From Veillonella caviae (GTDB lineage Bacteria; Bacillota; Negativicutes; Veillonellales; Veillonellaceae), in NCBI RefSeq assembly GCF_003992125.1, contig NZ_RQUY01000011.1:1-64000 (forward strand): a stretch of 64,000 bases of DNA, in the 5' to 3' direction. The notes beneath the pieces were generated by a model. The model worked only from the letters and a program-made list of their open reading frames with translations. It was not told where the DNA came from and did no database searches. The position numbers and the translations under genes were made by a program. Shown in pieces: positions 25,584 through 33,964 of the stretch. Position 1 is the first letter of the stretch; each line of letters starts with the position of its first letter.

Positions 25584-26512
25584 AAGATAAACATATCATC
25601 GTATTAATGGGGGGCCCATCTGCAGAGGCAGACGTATCTCGCCGTACTGGTGCTGCTATTGCAGAGGCATTGATAGGTAAAGGATACCATGTATCTACAT
25701 TAGAACTTAATCCTCGCACTTTATTACAAGACATTGAACAATTACAAGGTGATGTAGTATTTAATGCTATTCATGGTCGTTATGGCGAAGACGGTGCTGT
25801 ACAAGGTCTATTAGAAATGGCGGAAATCCCTTATACCGGTTCTGGTATTATGGCGCATTCCGTGGGGATGAATAAAAAAGTAAGTAAAGACGTATTTAAA
25901 GGTGCTGGTATTCCTACTGCGGAATCTCGTTCTTACAATGGCAATATGGAATCCAAAGTGGATATTATTAAATCTATTGAGGATACCTTTTCTTTTCCTG
26001 TTGTGCTAAAACCAGCTACGCAAGGATCTAGTATTGGTGTAACCATTGTGAAAGAAGCATCTCAATTGGCTGATGCAGTTTCAGCAGCTTTGACATATGA
26101 TCCGATTCTTGTTGTAGAACAATTTCTTAATGGGCGTGAGTTTACCGTATCTATTCTTGATGGTAAGGCATTACCTGTTATTGAAATTCGACCTCATTCT
26201 GGTGAATATGATTATGAAAGTAAATATACTGCTGGTGCCACAGATTATTTAGTACCAGCACCTATAGATGAAGCGATGACGAAAATTATGCAATCCATTG
26301 GCGAATCAGTTTATCGCGAAGTACAAGGTAGTGGGGTTATCCGTGTTGATGTGATGACGGATAGCGATAATAATATGTATGTGTTGGAATATAATACTGT
26401 GCCAGGTATGACAGCAACCTCCTTAGTACCTAAAGCGGCTAAAGAGGTCGGTATTGAATTTCCTGAACTATGTGAAAAAATTCTACTAACTGCAGGCTGT
26501 GGAAAATTTTAA
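25580..26512 (+). CDS. ddl: D-alanine--D-alanine ligase
   Basis: A 310-residue ATP-grasp enzyme making D-Ala-D-Ala, the substrate of MurF. Family motifs are seen in order: VLMGGPSAEADVSRRTG (about 8-24), NAIHGRYGEDGAVQGLLEM, KPATQGSSIGV (ATP-grasp), NGREFTVSILDG and the C-terminal EYNTVPGMTATSLVPKAA. The length matches DdlB. It overlaps murC by 4 bases. The residue at the end of the ligase loop could distinguish D-Ala from D-Lac specificity, but I cannot settle that by eye. Confidence 0.95.
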   Translation: MKDKHIIVLMGGPSAEADVSRRTGAAIAEALIGKGYHVSTLELNPRTLLQDIEQLQGDVVFNAIHGRYGEDGAVQGLLEMAEIPYTGSGIMAHSVGMNKKVSKDVFKGAGIPTAESRSYNGNMESKVDIIKSIEDTFSFPVVLKPATQGSSIGVTIVKEASQLADAVSAALTYDPILVVEQFLNGREFTVSILDGKALPVIEIRPHSGEYDYESKYTAGATDYLVPAPIDEAMTKIMQSIGESVYREVQGSGVIRVDVMTDSDNNMYVLEYNTVPGMTATSLVPKAAKEVGIEFPELCEKILLTAGCGKF

Positions 26513-26539
26513 AGCTCGTAATAGATAAGGAGTTATGAA

Positions 26540-27322
26540 ATGGATGATATGAATTGCCATCCATCCAACTCTGGGGAGACTAAGGCGGCTAATACAGCCA
26601 AACAAGAACGCTTAGCTTTCAGAAAGAAAGTATTGAAAGTAGGCGGGGCTGTGGCTCTCGTGTTGGTAGGATTGTTGACGCTGCCTATACCTTTTGGAAC
26701 ATTAAAGATTGTTGGATCTGATAAAGTCACTGTACAAGATGTAGAAGTAGCTGGTGATATTGGTGAACCAGTTAATATTCTGCGCATTAATACAGAAAAA
26801 TTAAAAGATCGACTAGCGAAGGATTTGCGGGTAGAGGAAGCTCAAATTAGTTACGAGCTACCCCTCACTATGGTAGTACGCATTGTGGAACGTAAGGCTA
26901 TTGCGGTAGTGCCAGCTCAATTTGGGTATTTGACATTGGATAAAAATGGTCAAGTCATCGCATCAGAATCTGTTATTGAAGATACGACGATACCTATAAT
27001 ATCAGGTGTAAAAGGGGGCAATATATTACTTGGTGATATGGTAACTGATACACCTATATTGCAGGCCTTAGAATATTTGCGAGATCTAGATGGCGATACA
27101 TTTAAACAAATTGCAGAGGTTAATGTAGGCGATGCTAATCAGTTATTAGTTTATACGGTATCAGGTGTACAGATTCGCTTAGGTGATGGTTCTAATTTGA
27201 AAAGTAAAGCTGAATTGACGGCATCTATGTTAAAGGACTTGGTTAAGAGACAAGGTAATGTACAATATATTGATGTAAACCCTACATCTCCGTATATAAA
27301 GACCGATAAAGTAGTAGAATGA
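26540..27322 (+). CDS. ftsQ: Cell division protein FtsQ/DivIB
   Basis: A 260-residue bitopic protein. A cytoplasmic N-terminus of about 30 residues is followed by one membrane segment (about 33-52, VLKVGGAVALVLVGLLTLPI) and then a POTRA domain (FGTLKIVGSDKVTVQDVEVAG, about 52-120). The FtsQ C-terminal beta region follows, including VVRIVERKAIAV and QIRLGDGSNLKSKAELTAS. It links FtsL/B to the septal synthase. It starts 28 bases after ddl behind AAGGAG. ftsA is missing between it and ftsZ. Confidence 0.88.
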   Translation: MDDMNCHPSNSGETKAANTAKQERLAFRKKVLKVGGAVALVLVGLLTLPIPFGTLKIVGSDKVTVQDVEVAGDIGEPVNILRINTEKLKDRLAKDLRVEEAQISYELPLTMVVRIVERKAIAVVPAQFGYLTLDKNGQVIASESVIEDTTIPIISGVKGGNILLGDMVTDTPILQALEYLRDLDGDTFKQIAEVNVGDANQLLVYTVSGVQIRLGDGSNLKSKAELTASMLKDLVKRQGNVQYIDVNPTSPYIKTDKVVE

Positions 27323-27379
27323 TGAAGTATCATTTTAGTGGAAAGTTTTCAAAATATAGTGTAAAATGTATGTAATTGT

Positions 27380-27385
27380 TATAAT
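27380..27385 (+). promoter_or_regulatory. Possible ftsZ promoter (-10)
   Basis: A perfect TATAAT lies 74 bases upstream of the ftsZ start, with no convincing -35 hexamer. The 136-base gap between ftsQ and ftsZ would allow separate control of ftsZ. Confidence 0.35.
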
Positions 27386-27458
27386 TTAATCAGTATATAA
27401 ATATATAAAAATGAATTTATATTGACGATGATAGATAACGATAAGAGGAGGAAGTTCA

Positions 27459-28493
27459 ATGTCAGATTTTGCTAATATTAAAGTTATCGGTGTTGGTGGC
27501 GGCGGTAATAACGCTGTAAACCGCATGGTTGATAGCGATTTAAAAGGTGTTCAATTTTTAGCTGCTAATACAGAAAGCCAAGTGTTGGAATTATCGAAAG
27601 CGGATGTAACAATTCAAATTGGCGAAAAAGTAACTAAAGGTTTAGGTGCTGGTGCTAACCCACAAATCGGTGAGGAAGCAGCACAAGAAAGCCGTGAAGA
27701 TATCATCAAAGCTCTTGAAGGTGCTGACATGGTATTTGTAACTGCTGGTATGGGTGGCGGTACTGGTACAGGTGCAGCACCAGTTGTTGCAGAATGCGCA
27801 AAAGAAATCGGTGCATTGACTGTAGGTGTTGTAACAAAACCGTTTGCATTTGAAGGTAAACGCCGTCGTGCACAAGCTGAAAAAGGTATCGAATTTTTAA
27901 CTCAAAAAGTGGATACTATCATCGTTATTCCTAATGATAAATTGCTCCAAGTAGTAGATAAAAAATGTTCTTTAAGCGATGCATTCCGTACAGCTGATGA
28001 TGTACTTCGCCAAGGTATCAAAGGCATTTCCGATTTGATTCAAGTTCCAGGTTTAATCAATCTTGACTTTGCCGATGTAAAAACTATCATGACCGAACAA
28101 GGGGAAGCATTGATGGGTATTGGTGTTGGGGAAGGTGAAAACCGTGCTGCTGACGCTGCTAAAATGGCAATTAACAGCCCATTGCTTGAAACTTCTATTG
28201 ATGGTGCGAAAGGTATTTTATTAAATATCTCTGGTAGTGCTAACCTTAGTTTGTTTGAAATTAATGAAGCTGCTGAAATTATTTCTGACGCAGCAGATCC
28301 AGATGCTAACATCATCTTTGGCTCTGTTATTGATGAAAGCTTAGGTGATAAAGTACAAATTACTGTTGTAGCAACAGGTTTTAATTCTAATGCGAAAGCT
28401 GTACCTGAATTTGGCAAAACCACAACTACAGCTCGTTCTACAAACACAATTTCTAGTAGTATGCCAGAAATCCCTGCATTCATGAAACGATAA
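27459..28493 (+). CDS. ftsZ: Cell division GTPase FtsZ
   Basis: A 344-residue tubulin homologue that polymerises into the division ring. [13 protein letters not shown] (about 10-22), the tubulin signature [11 protein letters not shown] (about 103-113), and the T7-loop region [11 protein letters not shown] are intact. The linker after the GTPase core is only about 25 residues, ending in the conserved tail peptide [10 protein letters not shown] that recruits membrane anchors. FtsA, the most common anchor, is not encoded alongside, so SepF, ZipA-like or a remote FtsA would be needed. AGGAGGAAG precedes ATG 27459. Confidence 0.97.
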   Translation: MSDFANIKVIGVGGGGNNAVNRMVDSDLKGVQFLAANTESQVLELSKADVTIQIGEKVTKGLGAGANPQIGEEAAQESREDIIKALEGADMVFVTAGMGGGTGTGAAPVVAECAKEIGALTVGVVTKPFAFEGKRRRAQAEKGIEFLTQKVDTIIVIPNDKLLQVVDKKCSLSDAFRTADDVLRQGIKGISDLIQVPGLINLDFADVKTIMTEQGEALMGIGVGEGENRAADAAKMAINSPLLETSIDGAKGILLNISGSANLSLFEINEAAEIISDAADPDANIIFGSVIDESLGDKVQITVVATGFNSNAKAVPEFGKTTTTARSTNTISSSMPEIPAFMKR

Positions 28494-28546
28494 TTTATGA
28501 AGTAGGTAATTATTGAGATATATTTGTATGTGTATAGGAGGTACCG

Positions 28547-29119
28547 ATGAATAAATTAGTACTATTAACAGTAGCAGCTTCTATAATGACTAGTAGTGCT
28601 TTTGCAGCAGCTGTGCCAGTGACAAAAATAAGCGATGGATCTACAAAAATTCAAGCTGATTATGCATTTGCACAACGTGTTTCTAAAGGCGGCGGTACTA
28701 ACAATGATGGTTATGGTGTTTCTTTAGAACATGATTTTAGCGACAAAACTGCTGTACAATATTCCTATGATAAAATAAACGCTAAAAATGGCGATATTAA
28801 AGATCATCAATTAGCCTTAGTATATAAATTACATCCTAATGTAAACGTATATGGTGCAGGTACAGCAATCCGTACACACGATACTGATCTTGGTTACCAA
28901 GCAGGTGTTATCGGTCATGTGCCATTAACAGATAAAATTAATGGCTTTGCAAAAGCTGGCTTTGGTAACGATATTAAACAAACATACCAAGTTGGTGCTC
29001 AATACGAAGTAAAACCTAATGTAGATTTGAATGTATATTATGGTTATGATAAATTCAGCGTAGATAGTAATGATAAAACATCTAAAGGTTTACATGCTGG
29101 CGTAGGTTATACATTCTAA
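28547..29119 (+). CDS. Outer-membrane beta-barrel protein
   Basis: A 190-residue secreted protein with a clear signal peptide (MNKLVLLTVAASIMTSSAFA, cleavage near residue 20). The mature part of about 170 residues alternates short polar turns with strands such as YGVSLEHDF, QLALVYKL, AGVIGHVPL and VDLNVYYGYDKF. It ends in GVGYTF: a C-terminal phenylalanine is the typical last-strand signal for outer-membrane insertion by the BAM machinery. The size predicts an eight-stranded barrel of the OmpA/OmpX/OmpW kind. This supports a diderm host. It starts 53 bases after ftsZ with AGGAGG and may share its transcript. The specific function is unknown. Confidence 0.75.
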   Translation: MNKLVLLTVAASIMTSSAFAAAVPVTKISDGSTKIQADYAFAQRVSKGGGTNNDGYGVSLEHDFSDKTAVQYSYDKINAKNGDIKDHQLALVYKLHPNVNVYGAGTAIRTHDTDLGYQAGVIGHVPLTDKINGFAKAGFGNDIKQTYQVGAQYEVKPNVDLNVYYGYDKFSVDSNDKTSKGLHAGVGYTF

Positions 29120-29151
29120 TTTAGAATTTATATAATTGAATATATATTATG

Positions 29152-29221
29152 AAAACCACTTATCATATATTGTTTCTGATATGTTTTTAGATATATCGAA
29201 ATATATATAATAAGTGGTTTT
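29152..29221 (+). terminator. Long-stem terminator after the barrel gene
   Basis: AAAACCACTTAT (29152-29163) pairs exactly with 29210-29221. The 46-nt interior contains further AT-rich self-complementary stretches. It marks the end of the dcw transcription unit. Confidence 0.6.
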
Positions 29222-29307
29222 ATTACTCTTTGTTGATTAGAAAAAATAATTATTTTATAGTTTTAATTAATAACATTCATGTATACAATATATTTCACGA
29301 ATACACA

Positions 29308-29336
29308 TTGTCATAATTGTAAACTTTAGGTATGAT
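29308..29336 (+). promoter_or_regulatory. Promoter for the aminotransferase
   Basis: TTGTCA (29308-29313), 17 bp, TATGAT (29331-29336). Confidence 0.55.
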
Positions 29337-29376
29337 ACATATGTAATGTTTCTTTTGAGATAGGATGGTGTACGCT

Positions 29377-30624
29377 ATGACAAGTGTTGCAGCTAAACAT
29401 GCTAAAGGTAAAAAATTAAAAGACGTAATCTTTGTAACAGCTGGACAGGCGGCTGAAGATGTTAAGATAAATGGTCGTGAGTTCGTTGTTAATGGCACAT
29501 TAGGTGCTATTCATGATGAAGAGGGTAAACTGGTCTTTTTGAAAACTGTAAAAGATGAATATTTAGCTCTTGATGACTGTGATCATATTGGATACGCTCC
29601 TATTGCTGGTTTGCCTGATTTTTTGAAAGCTGCTGAGGAGGCTTGTTTTAGCCAATCTCGCCCAGAAGGTTATATTCGTAGTATTGCCACTGCTGGTGGT
29701 ACTGGCGGTATACACCATTTAGTACATAACTATACTGACCCTGGTGATGAAGTATTGACTGCTGATTGGTATTGGGGGGCGTATCGTATTATTTGTAGTG
29801 ATACAGGTCGTACGTTGGTAACGTATGCATTATTTGATGAGCATAATAATTTTAATCATGAAGCATTCAAAAATCGTGTAAATGAATTAGCTGCTAAACA
29901 AACCAATGTAGTATTGTTGTTTAATACGCCTGGTAATAATCCTACTGGATACTCTATAGAGGATAGAGATTGGGATTCTATTTTGTCCTTCTTAAAAGAA
30001 TTAGTAGCCATTGGTCGCAACAATGTCATTATTGGTATCGATGTAGCATACTTAGATTTTTCCGGTGAAAAAGAAGAGGTTCGTAGTTTCTTTAAAAAAT
30101 TTGGTAATTTACCAAAAGAAATTCTCACTTGTGTTTGCTATAGTCTCTCGAAAGGGTTTACTATGTATGGTCAACGGGTCGGGGCTTTGATTGGTATCTC
30201 CTCTGATGAAGAAGTAGCAGATGAGTTTTTAGATATCAACAAATGTACTAGCCGTGCTACATGGTCGAACAATTGTCGTCCTGCTATGCGTACGATGGCC
30301 AATATTATGGCAGATCCAGATAAATTTGCTGCTTATGAAGCAGAACGTAATTGTTACTATCAATTAATCCGTGATCGGGCTGAAATTTTTAAACAAGAAG
30401 CAGAGCAAGTAGGCTTGCCAATGTTACCATATCGAGGTGGTTTCTTTATTACCATTCCTACTGATGCGAGCACTGTAATCTGTGAAGAATTGAAAAAAGA
30501 ACATATTTATGTTATTGCCTTGGCTAACGGTATTCGCATAGCTGCCTGTGGTATTCCCAAATGCCAAATGACAGGTTTAGCAGAGAGCATTTATAATGTT
30601 ATGAAACGTTTAGGTAAATTATAA
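29377..30624 (+). CDS. PLP-dependent class I/II aminotransferase
   Basis: A 415-residue fold-type I aminotransferase, probably acting on aspartate or aromatic amino acids. Visible elements are the substrate/PLP region ATAGGTGGIHH (about 104-114), the Trp pair of ADWYWGAYR, NTPGNNPTGYS (about 188-198, PLP phosphate/ring Asn), GIDVAYLDFSGE, and the Schiff-base Lys in CYSLSKGFTMYGQRVGAL (about 258-275). The C-terminal GIRIAACGIP holds the carboxylate-binding Arg. The start could be ATG 29377 or ATG 29365 four codons earlier; spacing to AGGATGG favours 29377. It has its own promoter and a bidirectional terminator, so it is a single-gene unit. Substrate not settled. Confidence 0.85.
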   Translation: MTSVAAKHAKGKKLKDVIFVTAGQAAEDVKINGREFVVNGTLGAIHDEEGKLVFLKTVKDEYLALDDCDHIGYAPIAGLPDFLKAAEEACFSQSRPEGYIRSIATAGGTGGIHHLVHNYTDPGDEVLTADWYWGAYRIICSDTGRTLVTYALFDEHNNFNHEAFKNRVNELAAKQTNVVLLFNTPGNNPTGYSIEDRDWDSILSFLKELVAIGRNNVIIGIDVAYLDFSGEKEEVRSFFKKFGNLPKEILTCVCYSLSKGFTMYGQRVGALIGISSDEEVADEFLDINKCTSRATWSNNCRPAMRTMANIMADPDKFAAYEAERNCYYQLIRDRAEIFKQEAEQVGLPMLPYRGGFFITIPTDASTVICEELKKEHIYVIALANGIRIAACGIPKCQMTGLAESIYNVMKRLGKL

Positions 30625-30666
30625 CAAATCGGGTAGTTAATCATTGATTAACTACCCGATTTGTTA
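30622..30666. terminator. Bidirectional terminator between convergent genes
   Basis: A near-perfect 45-bp palindrome: a 22-bp arm (30622-30643) pairs with 30645-30666. It spans from the aminotransferase stop codon to the stop of the minus-strand DUF896 gene and can end transcription in both directions. Confidence 0.9.
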
Positions 30667-30936
30667 TTAGTGAATTTCTTTGTTTTCTTTAATATCTTTA
30701 TCAGCCTCTAATGCTAAATCACGAAGCGCACGTTTGGGCTCTGTAATCGCCCCTGTTTTTGGATCTACAAATTGGACGCGATCTAATGTGCTTGTAATTT
30801 GACCACGAATGAAGCCTAAATAAATCTCATATAGCTCTTTTTTCTCTGCTAGTTCTTCTGGTGTCAATTCTTGACCAGATTTTTTCTTTGCCGCTAATTC
30901 ATTAATGCGTTTTAATGTTTCGTTAATATTGCTCAT
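30667..30936 (-). CDS. DUF896 (YnzC-like) family protein
   Basis: An 89-residue, highly charged, helical protein. RINELAAKKKSGQELTPEELAEKKELYEIYLGFIRGQITSTL is the DUF896 signature, matching Bacillus YnzC, whose exact role is not established (an SOS-operon relative exists in Bacillus). The C-terminal extension of about 35 residues (VDPKTGAITEPKRALRDLAL) is longer than in YnzC. The start at 30936 has CGAGGT upstream on the minus strand, which rules out the longer frame. It is one of two minus-strand genes in the window. Confidence 0.8.
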   Translation of the reverse strand: MSNINETLKRINELAAKKKSGQELTPEELAEKKELYEIYLGFIRGQITSTLDRVQFVDPKTGAITEPKRALRDLALEADKDIKENKEIH

Positions 30937-31025
30937 ATTATACCTCGTATATATTTTATTATGTTGTTTTAAGATATGGGTTTTCATAAGTAGAGAACTA
31001 GTAATATAGCTTGATTTTTAATAAC

Positions 31026-31050
31026 AATAATATAATATAATATAATATAT
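31026..31050. repeat. TATAA-type short tandem repeat in divergent intergenic region
   Basis: Three exact copies of TATAA plus partial copies on both sides form a pure 5-bp microsatellite of about 25 bases. It lies between the divergent DUF896 and nth genes. Each unit contains a potential -10-like core. Confidence 0.7.
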
Positions 31051-31170
31051 GTTGCTAAATGCTCTATCTATGAATAACTCATATAATTATACCATAGAAC
31101 GGAATTTATCTGTATGGTATGATAGTATATGTACGCATTTGTACTTTCACAAGTGAGAAAGGAGATAATG

Positions 31171-31806
31171 ATGCGTGTTACAAAAGTGATAAAGGCGGAG
31201 CAGTTAAAGCTGTTAGAAGAGCATTATTTTGATGCGAAGCCAGCCTTAGAATATAATAATGATTTTGAATTATTAGTGGCTGTTGTATTGTCTGCACAGT
31301 GTACGGATGAAAGAGTTAATATCGTTACGAAACGATTATTTCCTAAACTCAATACGCCAGCAGCTATGCTATCTATTGGCGTAACAAAACTAGAAACTCT
31401 CATTAAAGATTGTGGCCTTTATAAATCAAAGGCAAAAAATCTTATTGCTACATGTCAAATTTTGATTGAAAAGTATGGTGGAGAATTGCCTCGTACTATT
31501 GATGAGCTAATAGAATTGCCGGGGGTAGGTCGTAAAACGGCTAATGTAGTAGTATCTGTTTTATGGGGGATACCAGCTATCGCGGTAGATACACATGTAT
31601 TCCGCGTTTCTAACCGATTAAAATTAGGCATTGCTAAAACACCAGAGGAGATGGAGTTAAAATTACAAAAGGCTATCCCTCGTGAAGATTGGGCTGCTGC
31701 TCATCATTGGTTAATTTATCATGGTCGTCGTGTTTGCAAAGCACGTAAACCGTTATGTGATACTTGTTTTTTAAATCATTTATGTCCTTCAGCAGGAAAG
31801 GTATAA
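31171..31806 (+). CDS. nth: Endonuclease III
   Basis: A 211-residue bifunctional DNA glycosylase/AP lyase for oxidised pyrimidines. The helix-hairpin-helix LPGVGRKTANVV (about 113-124) contains the catalytic Lys, and the catalytic Asp is in AVDTHVFRVSNRL (about 132-144). The C-terminal iron-sulphur loop C-x6-C-x2-C-x5-C is intact (CKARKPLCDTCFLNHLCP). Start choice lies between ATG 31168 and ATG 31171; the latter has better spacing to GGAG. It is followed by an unknown gene 3 bases on, probably co-transcribed. Confidence 0.93.
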   Translation: MRVTKVIKAEQLKLLEEHYFDAKPALEYNNDFELLVAVVLSAQCTDERVNIVTKRLFPKLNTPAAMLSIGVTKLETLIKDCGLYKSKAKNLIATCQILIEKYGGELPRTIDELIELPGVGRKTANVVVSVLWGIPAIAVDTHVFRVSNRLKLGIAKTPEEMELKLQKAIPREDWAAAHHWLIYHGRRVCKARKPLCDTCFLNHLCPSAGKV

Positions 31807-31809
31807 TTT

Positions 31810-33246
31810 ATGAAGTCTAATAATCTTGAGTTAGTCCAATTGTTTGAACAATATCAATTAGAAGGAATCGATATTGTCAATGAATTGATGCGTTTTAAAG
31901 TGCTAGACCAATTATTGTCTGCTAATGCCAGTGCTCGTGAGTGGGGTGTTACGGCAGATGATTTATATGCTTTGGCGGAAAAATCAACAGTAGAATCATT
32001 TGGTAAGATACCTTATGATGTGGAGGTGTTCCGCAAATTATACGGACCGTCATTTACGGTAGAATTATTTGATTTTATCAGCGATACCGGTTATATTGAT
32101 GGCCTTAATGTAGGTACTGAATGGTCGACCCCAGTTCGTGAAAGTATCGAAGCCCATAGTAAAACTGATGAACTCGTGCTATATGCGTATGTAGAAGAGT
32201 ATGCTGGCATGATTGACGATATTTTGCAGTCTTACCCAGAGAAAAAAGTTGTTCTTTATACAGCATCTGATGTATGTTACAGTATTTTGACTCGATTATA
32301 TCCGATGGCGCAAATTATTAATCAATGGCCATATCGCAGTTATTTTGATCATATCTTCGTTGCTACAGTAGGTATGTTCCAATCTAGTGAAGATATTGTA
32401 GAAGAAGTGGCCAATGGTTTACATAATCTTGTGCCTGAAGGGACTGCACATTTATTCTTGCCTGCTACAATGGTACAAAATCAAATAGGCCTTAATAATA
32501 TGGCATTGCAATTTTTCTTGAATCAGAAAAAGGTGGAGCTCATTAGAGAGTGGGCACCATTAGGAACTTATGAAATTGTGTATGGCAAATACGAAGTAAA
32601 GAAAATGAGCATTGGCCTTCGTGAACAAGTGGGCGATATATGGAAAGAAATTAATTATATTCCATTGCCTCATGGTGTGTTTGCACAATTACCAGTATTT
32701 TCTGTACTAAATTATGGCTTATCGTTGCGTTCTATTTTATTACCTGGTAGTCAATTAGATCGTGCTTTAGGGCAAGATGGTATGTACTGTATGGACAGTC
32801 GTTTATCTGAATCGGTGCGTATTGCTTTAGCAGAAGCAGGCGCCTATTTCTTGACTTTCACAGGGGAACAAGGCAAGAAATCAGTAGCTGTTAGTACTGT
32901 GAAACCGAATGGCATATACTGGATGTTCCCAGATCAAGAAATTGCCTATATGTGGTATGCTTATTTCTCTAGCACTATAGGGCAAACCATAATGAATGAA
33001 GTGTCCATGCTTGTTCAAACAGAAGAGGCCTTTGGCTATATGTTGAGTAGCGTGCGCCGCCAAGTATTATCTGTAGAAGACGAAATGTCTGTTATAGGCG
33101 AAGTTGATGCCATTCAAGAAGAGTATGAACAAGGTTTAGCTCAACTGCATACAAATTGGAATAATCGTATGAATGCTGTGGCTACAGGAATTGTACCTGT
33201 TGTGACATCTATTGATTTAGAAGATTACAGCGATTTTAAAAATTAA
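31810..33246 (+). CDS. Unknown 478-aa protein; possible degenerate DNA methylase/specificity-like fusion
   Basis: I do not recognise a named family. The N-terminal 110 residues are helical. Residues about 118-220 read like a Rossmann/methyltransferase core: alternating strands ELVLYAYV, KKVVLYTAS, AQIINQW, FDHIFVATVG, then an LVPEGTAHLFLP segment that resembles the post-catalytic strand of N6-adenine methylases. No NPPY-type or glycine-rich SAM motif is present. Residues about 285-470 resemble one half of a type I specificity subunit: a strand-rich part, the AYMWYAYFSSTIGQ segment and a terminal coiled coil (EEYEQGLAQLHTNWNNR). It sits directly after nth. The fusion reading is inference; catalysis is unlikely. 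Confidence 0.4.
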   Translation: MKSNNLELVQLFEQYQLEGIDIVNELMRFKVLDQLLSANASAREWGVTADDLYALAEKSTVESFGKIPYDVEVFRKLYGPSFTVELFDFISDTGYIDGLNVGTEWSTPVRESIEAHSKTDELVLYAYVEEYAGMIDDILQSYPEKKVVLYTASDVCYSILTRLYPMAQIINQWPYRSYFDHIFVATVGMFQSSEDIVEEVANGLHNLVPEGTAHLFLPATMVQNQIGLNNMALQFFLNQKKVELIREWAPLGTYEIVYGKYEVKKMSIGLREQVGDIWKEINYIPLPHGVFAQLPVFSVLNYGLSLRSILLPGSQLDRALGQDGMYCMDSRLSESVRIALAEAGAYFLTFTGEQGKKSVAVSTVKPNGIYWMFPDQEIAYMWYAYFSSTIGQTIMNEVSMLVQTEEAFGYMLSSVRRQVLSVEDEMSVIGEVDAIQEEYEQGLAQLHTNWNNRMNAVATGIVPVVTSIDLEDYSDFKN

Positions 33247-33352
33247 TTGTAAAACCCAACATTTTAGTTTACAATAAATCGTATCCGTTTTGGCACATAA
33301 TTTATGATTGATACATAGTGTACATTAAAAATAGGATTGGAAGGAGGGTCAT

Positions 33353-33622
33353 ATGGCTGTTATCAATTTTGAAATTTTCAAGGTAATCGGTACATTGTCC
33401 GAAGATAAGGATGGTTGGAAAAAACAATTGACTTGTACAAGTTGGGGGAAATATAATCCGAAATTCGATCTTCGTGCTTGGGATAGTGAGTATACGAGCA
33501 TGAAAAAAGGTATTACTTTATCCTTAGAAGAGTTAATTGCATTGCGCGATATCTTGAATGAAAGTGACTTAGAAACGATATTAGCAGAATCTATCGAGGA
33601 AAAACAGGCTTCTAAAGAGTAG
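33353..33622 (+). CDS. YdbC/PC4-like single-stranded DNA-binding protein
   Basis: An 89-residue protein of the bacterial PC4-like YdbC family. [27 protein letters not shown], then [25 protein letters not shown], follows the fold seen in the Lactococcus YdbC structure: a curved sheet with a C-terminal helix that dimerises and binds single-stranded DNA. The Trp, Lys and DxRxW residues expected in the binding face are visible. It has AAGGAGG before ATG 33353. The cellular role is unknown in bacteria; a link to transcription or repair is inferred from the fold and from nth nearby. Confidence 0.8.
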   Translation: MAVINFEIFKVIGTLSEDKDGWKKQLTCTSWGKYNPKFDLRAWDSEYTSMKKGITLSLEELIALRDILNESDLETILAESIEEKQASKE

Positions 33623-33626
33623 TTGC

Positions 33627-33655
33627 TTGCATTTGTACAGCCCTCGTGCTATAAT
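33627..33655 (+). promoter_or_regulatory. rpmE promoter
   Basis: TTGCAT (33627-33632), 17 bp, perfect TATAAT (33650-33655), with the rpmE start 40 bases on. Confidence 0.65.
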
Positions 33656-33695
33656 CTATAAGAATAATATTGATTGCTGGAAAGAGGTGTATAGA

Positions 33696-33893
33696 ATGAA
33701 ACAAGGTATTCATCCAGACTATAAACAAACTACAGTGACTTGTGGTTGTGGTAACACATTCCAAACTGGCTCTGTAAAAGAAGACCTTCGTGTAGACGTT
33801 TGCTCCAAATGCCATCCGTTCTTCACTGGTCAACAACGTGCGACTCAAGCTCGTGGTCGTATCGAACAATTTAACAAACGTTATGGTAAATAA
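33696..33893 (+). CDS. rpmE: 50S ribosomal protein L31
   Basis: A 65-residue ribosomal protein. MKQGIHPDY, then the cysteine pair CGCG, FQTGS, and the second zinc half [10 protein letters not shown] identify L31 of the zinc-binding (C+) type, followed by [12 protein letters not shown]. The C+ form releases zinc on depletion, when it is commonly replaced by a zinc-free paralogue. ATG 33696 lies behind AAGAGGTG. It has its own promoter and is followed by a weak hairpin. Confidence 0.97.
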   Translation: MKQGIHPDYKQTTVTCGCGNTFQTGSVKEDLRVDVCSKCHPFFTGQQRATQARGRIEQFNKRYGK

Positions 33894-33917
33894 TTTTTTA
33901 GTAGCGTAACAATTATT

Positions 33918-33938
33918 GGCAGGGCTTTGGGCTCTGCC
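33918..33938 (+). terminator. Hairpin after rpmE
   Basis: GGCAGGGC (33918-33925) pairs with GCTCTGCC (33931-33938) including one G-U pair, 5-nt loop, then a T-rich stretch. It overlaps the leader of the next gene, so partial read-through is likely. Confidence 0.55.
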
Positions 33939-33964
33939 TCTATTTGTTTGTGAGAGGACTATGT

